Shown here one piece after another: positions 1-11,714 of a DNA stretch of 64,000 nt. The notes below the pieces were generated by a model. The model worked only from the letters and a program-made list of their open reading frames with translations, did no database searches and was not told the DNA's origin. A program made the translations under genes and the position numbers. How positions within the stretch are numbered: position 1 is the first letter of the stretch; each line of letters starts with the position of its first letter. The DNA lies in the NCBI GenBank assembly GCA_021234155.1, contig JAJEKV010000056.1, positions 7,218,618-7,282,617 on the forward strand, written 5' to 3'. Source of the stretch: Isoetes taiwanensis (lineage: Eukaryota > Streptophyta > Lycopodiopsida > Isoetales > Isoetaceae).

Positions 1-1
1 A

Positions 2-635
2 TCCTATTACCCTCAGGGAAATGGCCAAGCAGAATCAACTAACAAGACTCTCAAATCTATCCTCAAAAAAACCATCAATGTTTCAAAAAAGGATTGGCAC
101 CTAAAACTCCATGATGCACTCTGGGCATATAGAACTACCATCAAAGTTGCCACAAAACACACTCCTTTCAGTTTGGTATATGGAATAGAGTCAGTGCTGC
201 CTATAGAATTAGAGCTTCCATCACTCAGACTGGCTTATCAGATTAATTTGGAGATGGATGAGGCTCTAAAAGACAGATTTGTGAGATTGATACAGCTTGA
301 GGAGCATAGATATGAGGCTGAGAATGCAGTAATGAGAAAAAAAGCTAAAGATATTGCAGCCTTCAAAGCAAAGACACAAATTGCGGGAGTCTTGAAAACA
401 GAGAGTTAGTGTTGAAGTGGAACGAAGGCAAGGGAAGACATAGCATCCAAATTTGAGAATCTTTGGGAGGGACCATTTGAAGTGATAGGGACAAATTGGC
501 AAGGATTCATATTGGCTGAAAGATATTACGATGGCGAGAATTGATGAACCCTATCAACATTGTGCACCTAAAAGGTATTGGCAACAACATGTTGCCCTTT
601 GCTCGTTCAACCGAGATCTTTATGGTAAGATGTAG
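2..635 (+). pseudogene. Ty3/gypsy integrase C-terminal remnant
   Basis: This is the 3' end of a retrotransposon pol gene, cut by the left edge of the window. Frame 2 reads through the end of the integrase core (YYPQGNGQAEST, then DALWAYRT, TPFSLVYG and LPIELELPSL) to a stop at 407-409. These are the standard motifs around the catalytic Glu of Tat/Athila-like Ty3 integrases. After a frameshift the reading continues as LWEGPFEVI and then PINIVHLKRYW, ending at the tag near 633-635. The last part is the usual pol C-terminus, which in this group lies next to the polypurine tract and 3' LTR. The copy is frameshifted at least twice and cannot encode an intact integrase. The Tat/Athila assignment rests on motif resemblance only. 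Confidence 0.85.
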
Positions 636-3600
636 CTAGGTTTAGTTAATGCATAGGGTAAAAGCAAATCAATTAAGCCTATTTTAGTAAGTCTAGTTCT
701 GCCTTGAAGTTGTTATTCGTGTACTAATGAGTTTCTAAGTTTTGCAAGTACTAAAGGGCTATGCAGATTGTGATCAACTGAGGGAGTGAATTAATACTGA
801 TCATAGTTCCATGCAGGTGCATCTGAACATGTCATTCACACATCTCTTCCACTGCATCATATTATTCTTCATCATCTGAAGTTGCTGCCATTGCCTCCAC
901 ATCAGCAACTCATTCAAACTAACAAGCTTTATCTTCACATGCAGGTGCATCCTTATGATTGCCTCCATCTCTCACCTGATCAAGAGTTGACCTCATTACA
1001 TCAGAAAACTCATACATTTTCATAAATGTCCCAAGCTGCTGTCATTCCACCATCCTGCAGCTTCTCATAACTAAAGAGATTTATTTGTTTGGGGTCTGGG
1101 TTCGGGAACTCCTGCAAGACAGCCCTCTGTGAGGACCCTTGGATCTAACAGGAGAATCCGGGGGGACTATGTCACGCGGGATTTGCAAGAAAAGAACAAG
1201 AAGAAGAAAACGGAACAGAAAAGAACAATGAGAGGAAAATGATATGCTTCTTTGATATCAATGATGAACATACATGAGCTCTCGCAATCGAGAGAAGACT
1301 GAAGAGAGACAAGACTCAAAACTCATCTAGCCCTCATATGCTAGCTCTACTCATATATATAGTACAATGGCCTTTGGCCCAATATAGACACTCTGACTGA
1401 TCTCGGTGCCGACTCCTGGAAGGAGGCCTGATTTGCAGGAATGTTGGCGGTGCCTCTTGAAGTGCCTAGAATCACGCGGACGCTGACGCGGGCGGTGACG
1501 GCCCCTCACTTGTCTGAGCGGCGCCTCTTGATAGGCTGCTGCTTGGTCTTCTGCGGGGCCTTGGATGGCTGACCCGTGGTTGACTGCGGATCCTTGAGCT
1601 TGACCTGGTCCGTCGTATGCATGAATAGTCCTGTACCAGGAGGCACAGGACTAACATTATTTTCCATGCAGGTTCATCTGAAGGTAACATCATATGTAGG
1701 TCCATATGCAGGTCATTGAGTTGCCAACCATACTCTCACATTGGCAATTGGCTGGAGCTATGTCAAGAGTTACCAAACAGCTGGTCAAAGGGGCTGGTAG
1801 ACCAGCCTTCTCTTTTAGTTTGGCATAATGCTGCCATGCCATGGCAGCATGCAAGAGCCAAGCACATATTTACACTAATCCTCTCAGTTTGATTCACTTT
1901 GCAAGACATTAGGGAAGTGCTTCACTAGCATACATCACAGTTTGAAGAGCAAAGGAAGGACAATTGACTCAAGTCACTCAAGAGATACAAGAGGTCAAAC
2001 AAGCAAAGGAAGTGAAGAGAAGAAGAGAAAGAAGACCCCTTGAAGAGCATTCCATGGTATGTAACCATTTGTGATCTTGGTATATTTGGCATTTTGATCC
2101 CCATCTACTCCACCATCCCAAATACCATTGAACCTTGACTCCTTGCTCATACACCTCCCAAAGTCAAACTTGACCTTGAAAGTTCTTTCTAGTCAAAATA
2201 CACCTTCATGAAACACCCACTTGCTTCATCATCCAATAGTTGAAGAGAGACTTGACTAAGTCATGATTTTGCTCATGAAGTCAACATCCCATGCAACTTG
2301 AGCAAAAATAAAAAGAGGGTTGCAAAATCCCTAAGGGAAATGCTCAAAATTCAAGCATGCCCAAGGAGATACCTCAAAGTTGCTCCATAAAATTTTTTGG
2401 CTTCCAAATGAGCACTTGATAAGCCAAGTCCCTCTACACCTCACTTCACACATCAAGTCATCATACCCATCACCATTCTAGCCATTTCATCTCAAACTCT
2501 CATTCAAATCAAAATTCATTTCAAAAACATCAAGAATAGCATCATTGTTGCCACATCACCCTTGACACCTCATCATTCACACACATCATCTCCACATCAT
2601 TCAAAAATTTTGACTAGAGAGAATTTTCAAATTCAAGTGGGTGACACATCATCATTCCCATTGGCCACGCCACACCACCGCCATGTCATCACTTTCAAAT
2701 GCCACTTCATTCACTCCTTAAACTCTTCTTTTTCCAAATTCCAAAGAGCTCTATTGTGAAAAAAGGATCCCGTAATATTATAGGGTACAAAAAAGATTCC
2801 CCTACAAAAAAGAATTTTGAGAAAAGGCCTTATTTTAGGCATTATATATGTTTTCTATGGAATCGTGCCATAGGGCTTAAGGGGTGTAAAAAATTTTCCT
2901 ATCTACCCCCACCTAATTTCTCCTTCCAAACCAATCTCCCCTGCCGCGTGGAGCATCCGGGCGTGGGGGGCGGTGGAGGTACCGGATCCCACGTGGACGC
3001 TGCACGCAATAATCAGAAAGAATTGATTTTTTTACCCTTATATACCTTGTCTCCTAAATTCAATCAGGCCTGTGGGATATTTAGCTTCGAACTGCCAAAA
3101 CCTAAATCTGGAAAACGCCAAGATCCGTTCAATCCGGCCAAACAGACCATTAAATCACTACCCAAAGTGGCCGAATCATCATGTTTAATACGAGCTAAAA
3201 GACAGAAGATTGGAAGGAAGTAATAAAAATCTCAACGGAACGAAGCCTTCTACAAAAGGGTTTTTTCTGCACAGAAGATTCTTGAGGGCTTTGAGGCAAA
3301 GAAGGACTCTTGGCTTTGAAGAAGGACCGGCTTGATAATCCTGAGCTTGATTCTGACCTCCTATGTTTACCTTTGATCCGGATTATTGACTCAATTTTTC
3401 TGGATTTTTATGTATACCTATTTGATCCTGTGCCCAAGACCCCGAGCTTGGGATATTACATTGTATCTTCTGAGTGACTGATTATATTGAAAATCCGACC
3501 TTTGTAGCAATTTATTTGAGTTGCATTGTGATCTTTTCCCAAAAGCAAAATTGTTATAGACTGAGTATCTAGTGCCTGTACAAATTGTCAGCTGTGTGTT

Positions 3601-4480
3601 CTCTGCCTATGTGGCAAATCCTTAGAGAGTGCGAAAGCCAAACCCCTATCAAGGCAAATTGCAGTGTCAATACAAGCTAGCATTGTCAAATCATGAGGTA
3701 TTGCACAACAAGCATGGAGCACAGGAGAGCAACTATCTGAGCATCAATCTTGCCAAACTAAATGTGTGAAACTAGGCAATACTAGACACGCACATAGTCC
3801 ATCTTTAGAAAACATTTTCTTTCAAGATTATTCTCTTCTTGTAGTCTTAGGCTAAAAGTTACCAAAAGAAAAATTAGGTCCCTTCTTGTCAAAAAGAAAA
3901 GTTGGCCCCTGGTGTGCAGACAAATCTGAAAAAAATAGAGTTGGTATCTCCAGAAAATTCATTGCCAATATCGAGTTCCAAATTTCAGCTCTCTGTTAGG
4001 GACATTGACCAAAAATTGACTGGGTCAGTGATCTGATTTATGCCTACCTAGCCTACTCTGACCTCGCTGAGTTTTTGTAGTCTGTTGGTGTCAAGTGTTG
4101 AGCATCTTGTAGAAAGATATCCACACCCATAGCTTCATAGATCACATACTGCTAGTTATTTTGTGAAGCAGACTTTTTTATCTTCAGGGAAACACACTCC
4201 TAGTGAACTTTTGTGCATTTTTTCTGGAATCTTTGCACTCAGAGTGGTTGCCTTAAGCAACCTGGAGGTTCTAAACCACTGAGGTTGAAGGTTTTGCCAG
4301 GAACACCTTCAACAGTGCCCTAAGAAAAAGACACCCTATGAACAAACAAAAAGGACCCGACACAAAATGATGAAATAGAAACCATGAAAACACACTTTCG
4401 CGGCACTGGAGGGCAACCCCTCGTGCGTAGCACCTTGTTTTAATGATATACTTCTTACTTTAATTTCATAGTTGCTTTAG
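636..4480. other. Non-coding repeat-derived DNA, probable 3' LTR
   Basis: No convincing gene is present. The stretch follows the pol stop. It contains a GAGGGAG purine run near 781, repeated short units of the type CATGCAGGTGCATC (about 814, 940, 1666), a long A-rich and C/T-rich leader-like part, and between 2040 and 3700 sequence resembling a plant LTR R/U5 region. Ty3 Tat elements often have LTRs of several kilobases, so most of this may be the 3' LTR of the element at the left edge, but I cannot fix its ends. A solo LTR is nested inside it at 1086-1656. Confidence 0.4.
1086..1656 (-). mobile_element. Solo LTR with TTATT target duplication
   Basis: A 571-bp block starts TGTTTGGGGTC and ends GACTAACA on the plus strand, giving TGTTAG...CAAACA on the minus strand. 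That is the usual TG...CA LTR form. It is bracketed by an exact 5-bp direct repeat, TTATT at 1081-1085 and 1657-1661. A TATA-like run (TATATATAG) lies in the middle near 1353-1361. There is no internal region, primer-binding site or second LTR, so this is a solo LTR left by LTR-LTR recombination. The terminal sequence looks Copia-like, and I took the minus orientation from the more typical TGTTAG start; both points are inference. Confidence 0.75.
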
Positions 4481-4566
4481 TTAATTATGTTCAATTAACT
4501 GTAACGGTGCCAAGGATGTCGTCCATCTTCTCTCTCTCCCCCCCTTTTGGTGGGTGGAGAGGGGAA

Positions 4567-4579
4567 GTGTGTGTGTGTG

Positions 4580-4612
<33 letters not shown>

Positions 4613-4620
4613 GGGGGGGG
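4567..4620. repeat. (GT)n-(T)n-(G)n low-complexity run
   Basis: A GT dinucleotide run of about seven units is followed by about 28 T and, after GC-T, a run of about nine G. It sits directly upstream of the LINE fragment and may mark an old insertion junction. Confidence 0.9.
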
Positions 4621-4663
4621 ACACTACATATGGAAGCGGACTACAAGGATGCCGATTTAAAAA

Positions 4664-5435
4664 GTGGATGTGGACTTGTTCACAGTAGAAGACGTTAAGA
4701 AACAAATTAGGAAAGTGCACAACGGGAAAGTGAGAGGCCTATTGGGGATATCAATTGAGTTGTTCAAATGGGGAGACACCGACTTGTTAGAACAAGTAAC
4801 CCAACAAATGAACAATGTGGTCAAACAAGGGCTATCTCATGATTGGAAAAACTGTAATTCATAAGTCTGGGAATAGAAAAGCAGTGCAGAATTATTGTAC
4901 AATAATGATAGGAAACACTTTTTCAAACGTTTTTGATGGTTTGTTAGAACGAAAGCTCGAGGGTTGGGCCGAAAACAACCAGAAGAGAATGATGGGACAA
5001 GCTGGTTTTTGAAGGAGACTGTACATTAGATCATGTAACTTACTCTGAGAACTTTGATGGAGAAGGAAAAGGGTCAATGTTGAGCTTTGTATTTTGGCAT
5101 TCATTGATTTCTTTAAAGCATTTAATACAGTTCCACGCAAGGGATTGGGTGAGCAGTTGGAAAGACTTCGAGTATCGATTGAGCTTCGAGGCGTAGTAGC
5201 CCGGTTGTACAAAGAAGTAATTGCCAAGTTGTCGATTCTTATGCCAGATGAAATAAGAAACACTATTGGTGTTAAGCAAGGATGCCCTCTATCCTCGACA
5301 CTCTTTGGACTCTTCATAAATGAACTAGAAGACTAGTCGAGAGCCCATGGCCGCATGCAGGTACCAGTTTAGGTCACTATGTAATTCAATTACTTCTTTA
5401 CACAAATAATGTAGTGCTTATCTCAGAAGCTACAT
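4664..5435 (+). pseudogene. LINE reverse transcriptase fragment
   Basis: Successive frames spell the ordered motifs of a non-LTR reverse transcriptase. VEDVKKQIRKVHNGK precedes the RT core. VIHKSGNRKAVQNYCTI is the K-x-G...NYRPI block, and MMGQAGF corresponds to the QxGF block. AFIDFFKAFNTVPR is the first catalytic Asp block, and NTIGVKQGCPLSSTLFG the GxxQG-PLSP block. At about 5390-5420, LLLYTNNVVLIS stands where the catalytic F/Y-A-D-D motif should be, so the catalytic pair is mutated to N-N. At least four frame changes and an internal stop make it non-functional. It matches the larger LINE at 59.2-62.5 kb block for block (for example GVKQGCP and TLFGLYIDELE), so both belong to one family. 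The endonuclease domain is missing. Confidence 0.85.
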
Positions 5436-6270
5436 CTTTTGTGTTTCTACCTTTTTTTTTTTGGCTATGGCACGACCATGGCGATGGCGCCCACTGCTCT
5501 TGGCATCCCCTGCTCTTGGCGATGGCATCCAATGCTCTTAGCGATGGCGTCCACTGCTGATGTTTCTGTAAGAGAGTTTTTAGATGTCGATTTTGTAGCC
5601 GAAAGTAGGCATATTCTGTTCTTGCCTTTGTTTTTCTTTATATTTGTCTTTGGTTCTTCATGTTTCTTCTTTGTATTTGCTATCTTGCACTAACTTGTTT
5701 CTTGCTTTCTTGTTTGTTGGTGCAGGTCTGGCCTGTTTTGCTCTTAAAGCTTTGTTAGAGGTGCATCGAACACTCATGTTGCAGAGTAAAAAGATTGAAC
5801 AAGATGCCAAAGTTGCAGCGGTAGCATGGAAATAATAGCACTGATTTTTGCTGTCACAGCATTGATCTATTTGTTTTCTTGGGCACTATGCTTTGTTTGT
5901 TGCTTCCTTTCTACTCCAGTTTGTACTCTGACATTTTGTCTTCTCTGTCTTATTGCTCAATGGCAGCTTTGTGCACATGTTCGGTTATTTTCTAAAATCT
6001 TAACATTTTTCATGATGTCTATTTGGCTAAACTTATGGATACACTCACATTAATTTTTACTTGAAGTTGGCTAAACTTTAAATTTAATTATTCCTTTAAA
6101 ATTTTATTTGGCTATTTTTTCTAAGCTAAAAATCATGTAATTTAAAACTTTTATTTGGCTATTTCATAAAGCAAAATCCCAAATATGTCATTTTAATCAT
6201 GTAGTGTAGACATGTAACAATAATCAAGTAACATATGCCATAAGAAAAATCTTCTAAATCAAGCTAAGAC
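5436..6270. other. No recognisable gene
   Basis: There is an AT- and T-rich stretch. A possible intron acceptor (GGTGCAG, about 5720-5726) is followed by a short open segment encoding GLACFALKALLEVHR that stops near 5835. I do not recognise the product. From 5836 to 6270 I see only AT-rich DNA. Confidence 0.5.
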
Positions 6271-7280
6271 ATAGCTTACAAACAACCTTGGATCGACCAA
6301 CTGAAGTTCTCGTGCTCATTTGCACATTGTTTACCGGAGCTATTATTGTCTACTACAGGTTCCTTCATCAAATTAGATGCTTCCTCATGTAATTTAGAAG
6401 ATCCTCTACGCTTGCACTCATTCTTCCACAACTCAAATGCCTTCTCATAAGGAAATGTCTCAATGGTATGTGTAGTGCTATATAGTCTCAAACATGCATC
6501 AAGATTGCCATCAAGTCGGTTCCGCAGCTTATTTTTTATGAAGCTCATTGTGCTAAAACAACGTTCATCTTCACTCCCAAGTATCATACACAAGCATAAC
6601 TCTGCCAATTTAAAATACTCTGAAATGGACACCCTCAACACGCTGTTAGAATCCAATATCCTCCAGAGACGTGTTGCTGCACCAAACTCTAAGGGATCCT
6701 CTAACTGTTGAGTTTGACAATAAATACTCTCTCCAAACAATTTAGATTGCAATGCTAATTATTCCCAATCAAGAAGCCCTTCTATAGTTTCAGTGCCAAA
6801 CCTTTCTTGGAATGCAAAAGTAATCTCAGATGGTAGCCATCTTACTTTGAAAGATTTTATACACACTTGCCATTGAGCCTTTCCAAACTTGAGGAAAGAT
6901 AACCCCAATAGCATCAAGGACATCCTCTTGTGGAAACCTTGAACGAAGCTCATTTACGAGATTGCGCGCTATCTACACAACGAGAAGCATTAGGTATGAA
7001 TATTATAATTTAAGAAAATACGGTACATTTAAATTCACATAGGAATAATTGTCTCAATCAAGCCTTGAAAATTAGAAGTCTTCATCTCGCACTTTCTATG
7101 ATAGTTTCCTCTGTACCCTTTGTGTCCTGAAATGCATGCGAAGAAATTGATCTTTGACATATATGCACACATACCCCTCCTCATTGTATCGTAGGAAACT
7201 CTCACATGATCCAACTTGAACCAACTTGTTCCAAATAGTAAATTCGTCTTTATGCAATTCAAAACATGATTTTCCAGCCA

Positions 7281-7975
7281 AAATATCCACATATAAATTC
7301 TCAATCTCAACTTACAACGTCTTTCTGGCTATTGTATACTCAGGTATAAAGATTTATCTATCTTGTGAAATCTTTATCATATAATTTAGCTTCCTCGTCA
7401 AAGGCTGCATAGCAAAGAGAGTAAGCATAGTCTCACAATCTGTCATAAGTCCCATGAGCTCAAATACCCTTTGTGATGTGTTTTCATTATCATCATCATT
7501 CAAATATAACTCATTTACCATACCCACCAATGACACATATTCCTCACAAAGGCGTTCGATTGGTTGGTGCAATGAAATTCACCTAGTGGCGACATCTTTT
7601 AATAACTTATTCACTTTATTGATACCGAAATATCCACATATAAATTCTCAATCTCAACTTACAACGTCTTTCTCGCTATTGTATACTCAGGTATAAAGAT
7701 TTATCTATCTTGTGAAACCTTTATCATATAATTTATCTTCCTCGTCAAAGGCTGCAGAGCAAAGAGAGTAAGCATTAGTCTCACAATCTGTCATAAGTCC
7801 CATGAGCTCAAATACCCTTTGTGATGTGTTTTCATCATCATCATCATTCAAATATAACTCATTTACCATACCTACCAATGACACATATTCCTTACAAAGG
7901 CGTTCGATTGGTTGGTGCAATGAAATTCACCTAGTGGCGACATCTTTTAATAACTTATTCACTTTAGTGATACCG
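7281..7975. repeat. 347-bp tandem duplication inside the hAT gene
   Basis: Copy A (7281-7627) and copy B (7628 to about 7975) are nearly identical. Both start AAATATCCACATATAAATTC and run through the DDDENTSQRVFELMG coding segment to the end of the duplicated block. The period of 347 is not a multiple of 3, so the duplication alone disrupts the transposase frame. Confidence 0.9.
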
Positions 7976-8148
7976 CTTGCAAAGTCTCGAAATATTGCTA
8001 ACCTTTGAGGACTTTTAGAGAAAAAATTATAAGCAGCATGAACTAGAAATTCAACCTTACCAATTTTTTGTGAATCAGAAACTGTCTTGTATGCCAAGTT
8101 GGTCCTCTGGGACATACAATGAAGCACATTGATATAAGGTGCTAAGCT

Positions 8149-8408
8149 GGGTAAAAGCATGAAAGGGTGTACGTACATTGTACTGAATTGATGTACAAAT
8201 ATGGATACTTTTCACGTACATTTTGGTTACTTTTTATTTGTATAAACATACACTTTTTGATTTTATGTACTTTGCATATACATTTAAGCTAAATTTTGGA
8301 TATTTTTTGGCTATGCATGTACTTTTTGGGTACTTTGGGTGATTTCTGTAATATAGCCACATGTACCAAAAGGGATACATTTCTAGACACCCTTTCATGC
8401 TTTTACCC
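8149..8408. mobile_element. 260-bp MITE with AGCT target duplication
   Basis: The first and last bases (8149 inward and 8408 inward) form a perfect inverted repeat starting GGGTAAAAGCATGAAAGGGT, more than 20 bp long. The flanks are AGCT at 8145-8148 and 8409-8412. Removing the element and one AGCT rejoins the hAT frame across the site (codons CAG GCA AGC TTA GCA on the minus strand), which proves insertion. It is AT-rich, has no coding capacity and includes many GTAC-type words. The superfamily is uncertain. A 4-bp palindromic duplication with GGG termini is not typical of Stowaway (TA), Tourist (TWA) or hAT (8 bp). Confidence 0.9.
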
Positions 8409-9833
8409 AGCTTGCCTGTATTCTGATGCCCAATCCTATCCTACTACCTTGCATCACAGAGGCTCCATCGGCTCCGAAACAAGTTATTTTTTTGGCACAC
8501 TCAATAGGAGTCAAAAGAGCAACATTAGATAAGTATTCAACAATCACATTGAAAAGGGTCTCTACAATAGCATCTCCTGAAAGTTTCCTAATACCCAAAA
8601 AGTAGGAGACACGTTCAAAATTCACAACATTGTAAAGATGCATTGTAATCTATGAGGTATTATCAATTGCCGTCACTTCATCCATGGATAATGAAAGAAA
8701 CGATGATTTATGAACAATTTTAAAAAGTTCTAACTTCAGTGCCCCACTCATTTGCTCAGCAAACTCCCATCCTTTAGGCTCACTCCAATGAGTCGAGGGA
8801 CATGAGGGAATTTTTTGAATGAGCAAATGACCTCTCATGTGAGGATAATCCTTCACGGGCTTTCCCAAAGATAGCAACCAAAAAACAACCCTCATTTGCA
8901 CCAACTTAGCCTCAAAATTCAACCTATCAAGTTTTGAAAACACCATATGTATGGGAGTAGTTTTGTCTAGCAAGTGTTCTTCATCAACAAGTGTTCTTCA
9001 TAAGTCTTTAAAATGTTAAGATGCCTATTCTTCTCATCCCAAAAAACTTTCTCCAAAACTCCACCGTTCTCATCACATACCATAGATCTCTTCTTACCAT
9101 GGTGTTTCATAATGTTATCATATTTAAATTGGAGAAGCGCATCTCTCTTTCTTCCCCATGAACAAACTTTGCATCTGACCCATTCCTTACCAACTATTAT
9201 AGCTTATTCAATGTGGGGAAATTCTGCTAACCATTCACCTTCTGAATGAACGACCAATGACAAAGATGCTTTGCCTTTTTTTCTTTGTGGTTCCACTAGG
9301 TTTAGTAATAGGTTGTATAGAAGATGAGGTGGCTTTATCTTTTGAGACATTTGCATGAGTATCTTCTTCTAAGCCCAAGGACATGTCCTCGCTATTAGAC
9401 TCCTCTTCCTCACTACAAGCATAAGAATGATCTTCCTCGCTACTAATATGACAAGGAGACTCCAAATCATTATGAGGAAGATCAATCACTTTTCTCTTGC
9501 GTGTACATTCTAGGATTTTGCTCTGGCGAGACATATTCCCTGAATCACAAATTTGAATTACTATGACAGTAATGCAAAATAGATTTGAAATAAAAAAAAG
9601 GCATCAATATACCTTATGCAAAATAGATCTGTTATGCTAGCTAGCTTGTCCGCTGCTCGCTCAGTAAATGTGATGGTGCTTGTCACACAAAGATAACAAT
9701 GTAACACCTAAAAGGAAATAAGAAAATAGAAAAACGTAAATATAAATAGAAAATGACAAAAGAAAAAGAAAACATAAAAACGAAAACGTAAACTAAAACA
9801 TCTATTTTTTATTTTTTTTAATTCATTTCCAAT

Positions 9834-9988
9834 CCTGTGAACAAGTTAGGGGATCGAGACACCCAACAAATGGCAGTGGAAGATTTGCAAAGAATCGCCG
9901 AAGGCCTTGCTCCAGAAAGCATTTTAGTCTTCCTGACGTGCCTATACGAGGTAAGCACTGATTAAAAGAGCATGATACGCAGAGAAAG
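9834..9988 (+). pseudogene. TORTIFOLIA1-like exon fragment, left part
   Basis: The frame from 9834 reads NKLGDRDTQQMAVEDL, RIAEGLAPESILVFLTCLY and then VSTD-stop-KSMIRRES. This matches the N-terminal HEAT-repeat/TOG-like domain of plant TORTIFOLIA1/SPIRAL2 proteins, which bind cortical microtubules; their typical start is a NKLSDRDT-(x)4-AVEDLEKI block followed by MFLNCLYD. An in-frame TAA near 9963-9965 disrupts it. The exon is cut at 9988 by the GAAAG target duplication of the 9989-26485 LTR element and resumes after 26490. No promoter or upstream exon is visible, so it may be an old gene fragment rather than a live gene hit by a transposon. The family assignment comes from remembered motifs. 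Confidence 0.65.
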
Positions 9989-10063
9989 TGTAATGGGCCT
10001 GGCCACCTGTATGGGTCAATATATGTATTTATGTACATATATACATATTCATGGCATGTATGC

Positions 10064-11703
10064 TGTGACGCTCCCTGCCAAACATACGGCGCCCGGCCGC
10101 ACACTCGGCAGGAAATCCCCCATCCGGCTCAGCAACCGCATGGGCCCTTCGTCTGCCCCGCACTCTGAGGTGACTCTTAGTGCGGGAAGGGAACACGAAG
10201 GTGTCTTGCGCGCCCTTCCCCTATGGGCTCCTATAACAGCGGAAACGATAACACGTCAGAACTAGCATCAACATATACAAATACTACCTCGAGGGGTAGT
10301 GCATCACTCATAATCCAAGGCAAAGATGATAATCACGAACCATAAAACATGAGAGCTCCTACCCCGGCTCAAACTCGTAAGGAGGATGACTGACCGGCTA
10401 GGCCTCAAGATAGAGCAGACCGAGTCATGGCAATGGCGAGGGCTGGCATAGAACAATGGCTAGGGTTGACCACTCCATCCGCCCCTCCCGTGCATACTTT
10501 GCGGATGGGCTAAATCAGGCTCGCATGGCTCTAGCCTTCCGGATACGCAATCCCATGGCATCACCCATCGACTACTCCAGTTGCATCTCCCCTCGCCCGA
10601 TGAGGCGAAGGGTTGCATCTCCCCCTTCCTGCAGTCTAGAGGTTCCGTGGGCGGCTAGAGAATCGTGGCGACACACGATTAGTACCCGACTTAACCCCCC
10701 AAAACGAGAGCCAAGCCAACACTTGCAGCTCTCGAGAGGCAGGGCTTACACCATTGCCCCAGAGGTGTCTGACCCATGCTCGCCCACACGGCGACCCACC
10801 ATAAGCCTAGCCCACTATGGGATCCCCCCGAAGCCCCCACTCGCAGGGATCCTCCCCCTCCACTTTCCCTCTAGCCCCGTTATATGGTGCTGAGTCATAT
10901 CATAGCCTCAATAGCCGGGTGGGCTCCTATGCACAAAGTCGCAACTAATAGGAACTAAGGGATCTACTCTAGGAGCATACTACATATGGCTCTAGGTCTC
11001 TACCCCCCTTCCCAATACAAGAGGAGCAACATGATCAACCATCATCACATAATCATCACATCATGGAAATAATCATAAGAATAACATCTTAACCTAATCA
11101 TACAAATCTAACTAATAGTTAGGGTTCCTTGATTAGGGTTCAAGATGTTGAATATGGGTTCTAGGATGGCTCTACTCTAGATGCAAAATACTAGCATATC
11201 TGGGATGCTAATTCCCAGATGAGCTATCACATCCACTATCCTACATACCTGCTCCCAAGCTCTCCCTCCAGATCCGTGTGCCTCCATGGTCTCCGACTCA
11301 CGAGATGCCGCCCTACTCCAAGAACGAAGTCTACCTGGCTGGGCTGCCGCACCAGCCTATGCCACAAGAAAGCGATGTTCAAAACGGGGTTTTCGAGCAG
11401 TAGGTGAGTCTCTCGGGTGCTAGGGCTGGAAAGAGGTCTAGGGTTAGGGTTTATGCCTATATGAGTTAGGTCCACCTAGGATGCCACGTGGCACCAATCG
11501 GGTGAGTCCCGTGGTGGCGGTGCCCCAATAGGTTAAGGCCACGTGGATAATGGCTTAACCTATGGTTGGCTAAGTTATGAGAATAACTTAGCCATGCCCC
11601 CTAGTGCCACAATCTATGGTATACAAGGCTATGAGGATAGACTTGTATGGTGATTCGGGTCCAGAATATACGTATTTATGGCGATATTCCCCGGACCGTC
11701 ACA
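10064..11703 (-). repeat. Chromovirus 3' LTR (left copy)
   Basis: A 1640-bp direct repeat of 21625-23270, bounded by TGTGACGCTCC and ACCGTCACA. It is shorter than its partner by a few bases, mainly through loss of G-containing dinucleotides and single bases. Confidence 0.95.
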
Positions 11704-11714
11704 TTCTCCCCTTA
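11704..11714 (-). other. Chromovirus polypurine tract
   Basis: The minus strand reads CTAAGGGGAGAA directly before the 3' LTR. This is the expected position and composition for the plus-strand primer of reverse transcription. Confidence 0.8.

Larger units (their letters stand above)
6276..9534 (-). pseudogene. hAT-family transposase, decayed
   Basis: This is a minus-strand remnant of a hAT transposase, a DNA cut-and-paste enzyme. From N- to C-terminus it has a charged, Ser/Glu-rich leader (9534-9240) and then a short Cys-x-x-Cys...His-His segment near 9100-9200 resembling a zinc-finger DNA-binding module. Next come the RNase-H-fold stretch (SFLSLSMDEVTAID and KKITCFGADGASVMQG, the latter resembling the conserved DGAS/DN block) and LLKDVATR-ISLHQPIERLC, where Arg-Trp is normally expected. 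The C-terminus is a clear hAT dimerisation domain, CFSTMSFIKNKLRNRL (about 6500-6570). Frameshifts and stops are frequent. Two further events break it: a 260-bp MITE (8149-8408) and a 347-bp tandem duplication (7281-7975). I could not find terminal inverted repeats or an 8-bp target duplication, so the element ends are unknown. Confidence 0.85.

Noticed and set aside
2562-3223. ORFs of 65 and 174 codons
   Set aside because: No domain, AT-rich leader or LTR-like DNA, no splice or promoter context.
10456-10893. 145-codon plus-strand ORF in the LTR, similar one at 22342
   Set aside because: Lies in the chromovirus LTR, is not conserved in frame between the two LTR copies and has no domain.
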